Shown: positions 62,049-64,000 of the stretch, one piece after another | Layout of the letters: the number at the start of each line of letters is the position of its first letter | Numbering within the stretch: position 1 is the stretch's first letter | Origin: Bacteroidota bacterium | Lineage (GTDB): Bacteria > Bacteroidota > Rhodothermia > JANXDC01 | Direction: 5' to 3' | Length of the DNA: 64,000 nt | Assembly: GCA_025998875.1 (NCBI GenBank) | Contig: AP024675.1 | Location: 1,399,549-1,463,548, forward strand | Translations under genes and position numbers: made by a program | Notes under the pieces: model-generated | Databases searched by the model: none | Seen by the model: the letters and a program-made list of their open reading frames with translations, nothing else | Told to the model about the DNA's origin: nothing

Positions 62049-64000
62049 CTCTCCATGGTCTGCTTTTTGGGCAGGGTAAAGTAGAACGTCGATCCTTTCC
62101 CGGGCTCCGATGCCACCCAGATGCGCCCTCCGTGTTGCTCGATAATCTTCTTGCAGATCGTCAGCCCGGCGCCTGTGCCCTCAAACTCTTCTTCGGTATG
62201 CAGACGCTGAAAGATCTTGAAAATCCGCTCATGGTGTTTGGGATCAATTCCGATCCCGTTGTCCCGCACATACACTATATACTCATTTTCCGACTCCGAT
62301 GCACCGATCTCCACCCGGGGTTGCGGACTGCGGTTGTACTTGAGCCCGTTGGTGATCAGGTTGTGAAAGACCTGCCGCAGTCGCAGGGGATCTCCACGGA
62401 CGATAGGCAGGGGCGTGAGCATTTCGATTTCGAAAGGACGCTCGCGGGCCAAGGCCTGAGGAAAGTCTTCGCGGATCAGCGTGCGTACAAGCTCCTCCAG
62501 GTCTACCTCCATATCCGGAGCTTCTGTGCGGCTGATGCGCGATAGCTCCAGCAGGTTCGTGATCAGGCGGCTCATGCGATGGGCCGCCTGTTTGATAAAC
62601 TCGAGCAGTTCTCGAGCCTGAGGGGTCAATTCCTGCAGATGGTCCTCTTCCAGCAGGGAGATGAAGCCCAGGATGTTGCGCAGAGGGGTCTGTAGGTCAT
62701 GCGAGACGATGTAGGTAAAATCGTTGAGCTCCTCGTTGATGGCGGCCAGCTGTTGGTTTTTGGCCTCCAGTTCCGCCGTACGGGTGCGTACCAGCTGCTC
62801 CAGGTTTTCCGTGTACGTGCGCAGCTGGGCCTCCAGCCGTCGGGCTTCTGTGATGTCTATACCGACGGCGACAAAGGAGCCTCCAGCTCCGGTGATCCGG
62901 CTTACGGTCCAGGACAGAATGCGCTCGCTTCCGGTCCGGTTGCGAAGCCGCATCTCAAATTCTCTGTGTCCCTCCGGCGGGCGGAAGGCCGACAGGAGCT
63001 CGGAAGCCGCATCCGGGTCGGCGGCGCTTTTTTCCAGGAATGCCTCCAGCGAAGGGATCTCGCTGCGGCTATATCCCGTGACCTCGTACGCCTTTCGGTT
63101 CCAGATCTGGGTTCTGCCCTCCGCATCAAAGGCGAAGATGACCACCTGGGCTGTGTCGATGAGGTTATGCAGAAAAGCCTGTGCCTCGCTCAGCTCGGCG
63201 GTGCGTTGCTCAAGGAGCTCCTCTAAATGCTGGGCGTAGGCGCGCAGCTGATGCTCCAGGCGTTTCTGCTCGCTTACCTCCACGAGTACGACGAGGTAGC
63301 ACCTGCGGCCTTCCGTGAGCAGCGCACGGCCTATAGCCAGCACGTGCGCCCGCCGGCCTCCGGGCAGTTCCCAGAGCTCAACTGGGCCCGATCGGGGCTC
63401 TTCGGATTCGAATAGCGTTTTCCAGGAGGAAAAATCCAGGCCGGGCACGAGCACAGGCAGGGCGCTTCCCCGGATGGAACCGCCCCTCGTGCCCAGCCAA
63501 CTCAAGGCCGCCTCGTTGAGCTCCCGGATCCGCAGCTCTTCATCCAGAATGCAGACGGGAACGGGAAGAGCCCCAAACCAGCTGCGGTACAGCGGCTCTT
63601 TTTCGGGTCGCTGGCTCCAGGCCCGCGCCACTTCCCCCAGACGCGCCAGCAGGCGCTCGAGCTCATCCTGCGGGGGATGGGGAAAAGCAGCCGGCTCGAC
63701 GGAATGGCCGGCCTCCAGGGCATCGACGAGACCAAGAGCCCGTTCGGCTGGGCGCACCAGTCGCCGGTGCGTAAAGAGCAACAATAGCCCCACCAGCGCC
63801 AGCCAGATTCCGGCCACAACGGGCAGAGTCCCGAGCACATACTTCCAGAAGGCCCCGGTGATGTGCCTTCGATCCTGCTCCAGAATCAATACGGCTACCG
63901 GATCTCTGGGGTTATCGGAGAATTCCCGTCCCAGCACCGGATAGGCGTACAGCAACACCCCATCGGGTCCGAAGCCCCAGTACGGGGTGCGCAAGGCCAG
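62045..64000 (-). CDS. PAS sensor histidine kinase, partial (5' end outside window)
   Basis: At least 651 residues; the frame is open to the right edge with no credible start. It begins in an extracytoplasmic region, a helix follows (VLGTLPVVAGIWLALVGLLL), then HAMP-like, two PAS domains (VPVCILDEELRIRELN; VVIFAFDAEGRTQIWNRKAYE), coiled coils, HisKA (YIVSHDLQTPLRNILGFIS) and HATPase (NLITNGLKYN, DNGIGIDP, GTGAGLTICKKII). The C-terminus resembles phytochrome-type kinases. It precedes REC-HisKA, the likely target. Confidence 0.92.
   Translation of the reverse strand: MALRTPYWGFGPDGVLLYAYPVLGREFSDNPRDPVAVLILEQDRRHITGAFWKYVLGTLPVVAGIWLALVGLLLLFTHRRLVRPAERALGLVDALEAGHSVEPAAFPHPPQDELERLLARLGEVARAWSQRPEKEPLYRSWFGALPVPVCILDEELRIRELNEAALSWLGTRGGSIRGSALPVLVPGLDFSSWKTLFESEEPRSGPVELWELPGGRRAHVLAIGRALLTEGRRCYLVVLVEVSEQKRLEHQLRAYAQHLEELLEQRTAELSEAQAFLHNLIDTAQVVIFAFDAEGRTQIWNRKAYEVTGYSRSEIPSLEAFLEKSAADPDAASELLSAFRPPEGHREFEMRLRNRTGSERILSWTVSRITGAGGSFVAVGIDITEARRLEAQLRTYTENLEQLVRTRTAELEAKNQQLAAINEELNDFTYIVSHDLQTPLRNILGFISLLEEDHLQELTPQARELLEFIKQAAHRMSRLITNLLELSRISRTEAPDMEVDLEELVRTLIREDFPQALARERPFEIEMLTPLPIVRGDPLRLRQVFHNLITNGLKYNRSPQPRVEIGASESENEYIVYVRDNGIGIDPKHHERIFKIFQRLHTEEEFEGTGAGLTICKKIIEQHGGRIWVASEPGKGSTFYFTLPKKQTMER

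Overview
The window is one continuous stretch of GC-rich, densely coded bacterial chromosome: 54 protein genes, one tRNA, and almost no gap over 200 bases. Many neighbours overlap by 1-4 bases (ATGA or GTGA), which points to long co-transcribed runs. No insertion sequence, prophage, CRISPR array, integrase or rRNA was found. The lineage is read from family content. A type IX secretion plug-like lipoprotein (DUF5103), a subtilase with a T9SS-type C-terminal sorting domain, a GWxTD-domain protein, DUF4292 and DUF4783 proteins, a PSP1 protein with a Cys/Gly-rich N-terminus, and TTTG/TAnnTTTG promoter-like sites all suggest the Bacteroidota/Rhodothermota side of the FCB group. High GC and Arg/Glu-rich proteins fit a Rhodothermia-like organism. 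This is inference, not a database result.

Layout. 1-3.9 kb: an exopolysaccharide synthase pair on the minus strand (MshEN-GT2 glycosyltransferase cut by the window edge, plus a BcsB-like subunit), divergent from a putative beta-barrel protein. 4-8.5 kb: zeta-crystallin-type quinone reductase and thiI, convergent with lnt and rsmI. 8.5-16.2 kb: a plus-strand run of holB, PSP1, dapF, T9SS plug, amidohydrolase, BamD-like lipoprotein and nadD. 16.3-18.9 kb: mobA, EnvC-like and DUF4292 on the minus strand. 18.9-30.4 kb: an unknown gene, sugar nucleotidyltransferase, mutS2, a D-2-hydroxyacid dehydrogenase, DUF4783, a very large NtrY-like kinase, a hotdog thioesterase fusion and a PLD-family protein. 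30.4-37.7 kb: uvrB on the minus strand, then groEL without groES, an orphan ABC ATPase, two uncharacterised genes, rsmD and coaD. 37.7-40.6 kb: a DUF58/VWA (Bat-like) operon and tRNA-Pro(GGG) with a clear intrinsic terminator. 40.7-45.8 kb: a membrane-anchored MurF-like ligase, an alpha/beta hydrolase and a TPR-CHAT peptidase, divergent from a 46-residue Gly/Pro-rich miniprotein. 46-48.6 kb: rsmE, a stand-alone Nfu N-domain, YraN and a YpdA-like flavoprotein. 48.7-60.7 kb: three parvulin/SurA-type chaperones, MoxR, the T9SS subtilase, a VWA-like membrane protein, a GWxTD-TPR protein and a TonB-like protein. 60.8-64 kb: an HD hydrolase, then a REC-HisKA protein and a PAS histidine kinase on the minus strand.

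Functional themes. Much of the window serves the cell envelope: lipoprotein acylation (Lnt), outer-membrane protein folding and assembly (SurA-like proteins, BamD-like), peptidoglycan (DapF, MurF-like, EnvC-like), secretion (T9SS plug and cargo), energy transduction (TonB) and a probable c-di-GMP-responsive polysaccharide synthase. The rest is housekeeping for RNA modification, cofactors and DNA repair. The most unusual items are the TPR-CHAT gene beside a miniprotein, the internally mosaic codon usage of groEL, the MshEN-GT2/BcsB pairing, and several unusual domain combinations or overlaps.
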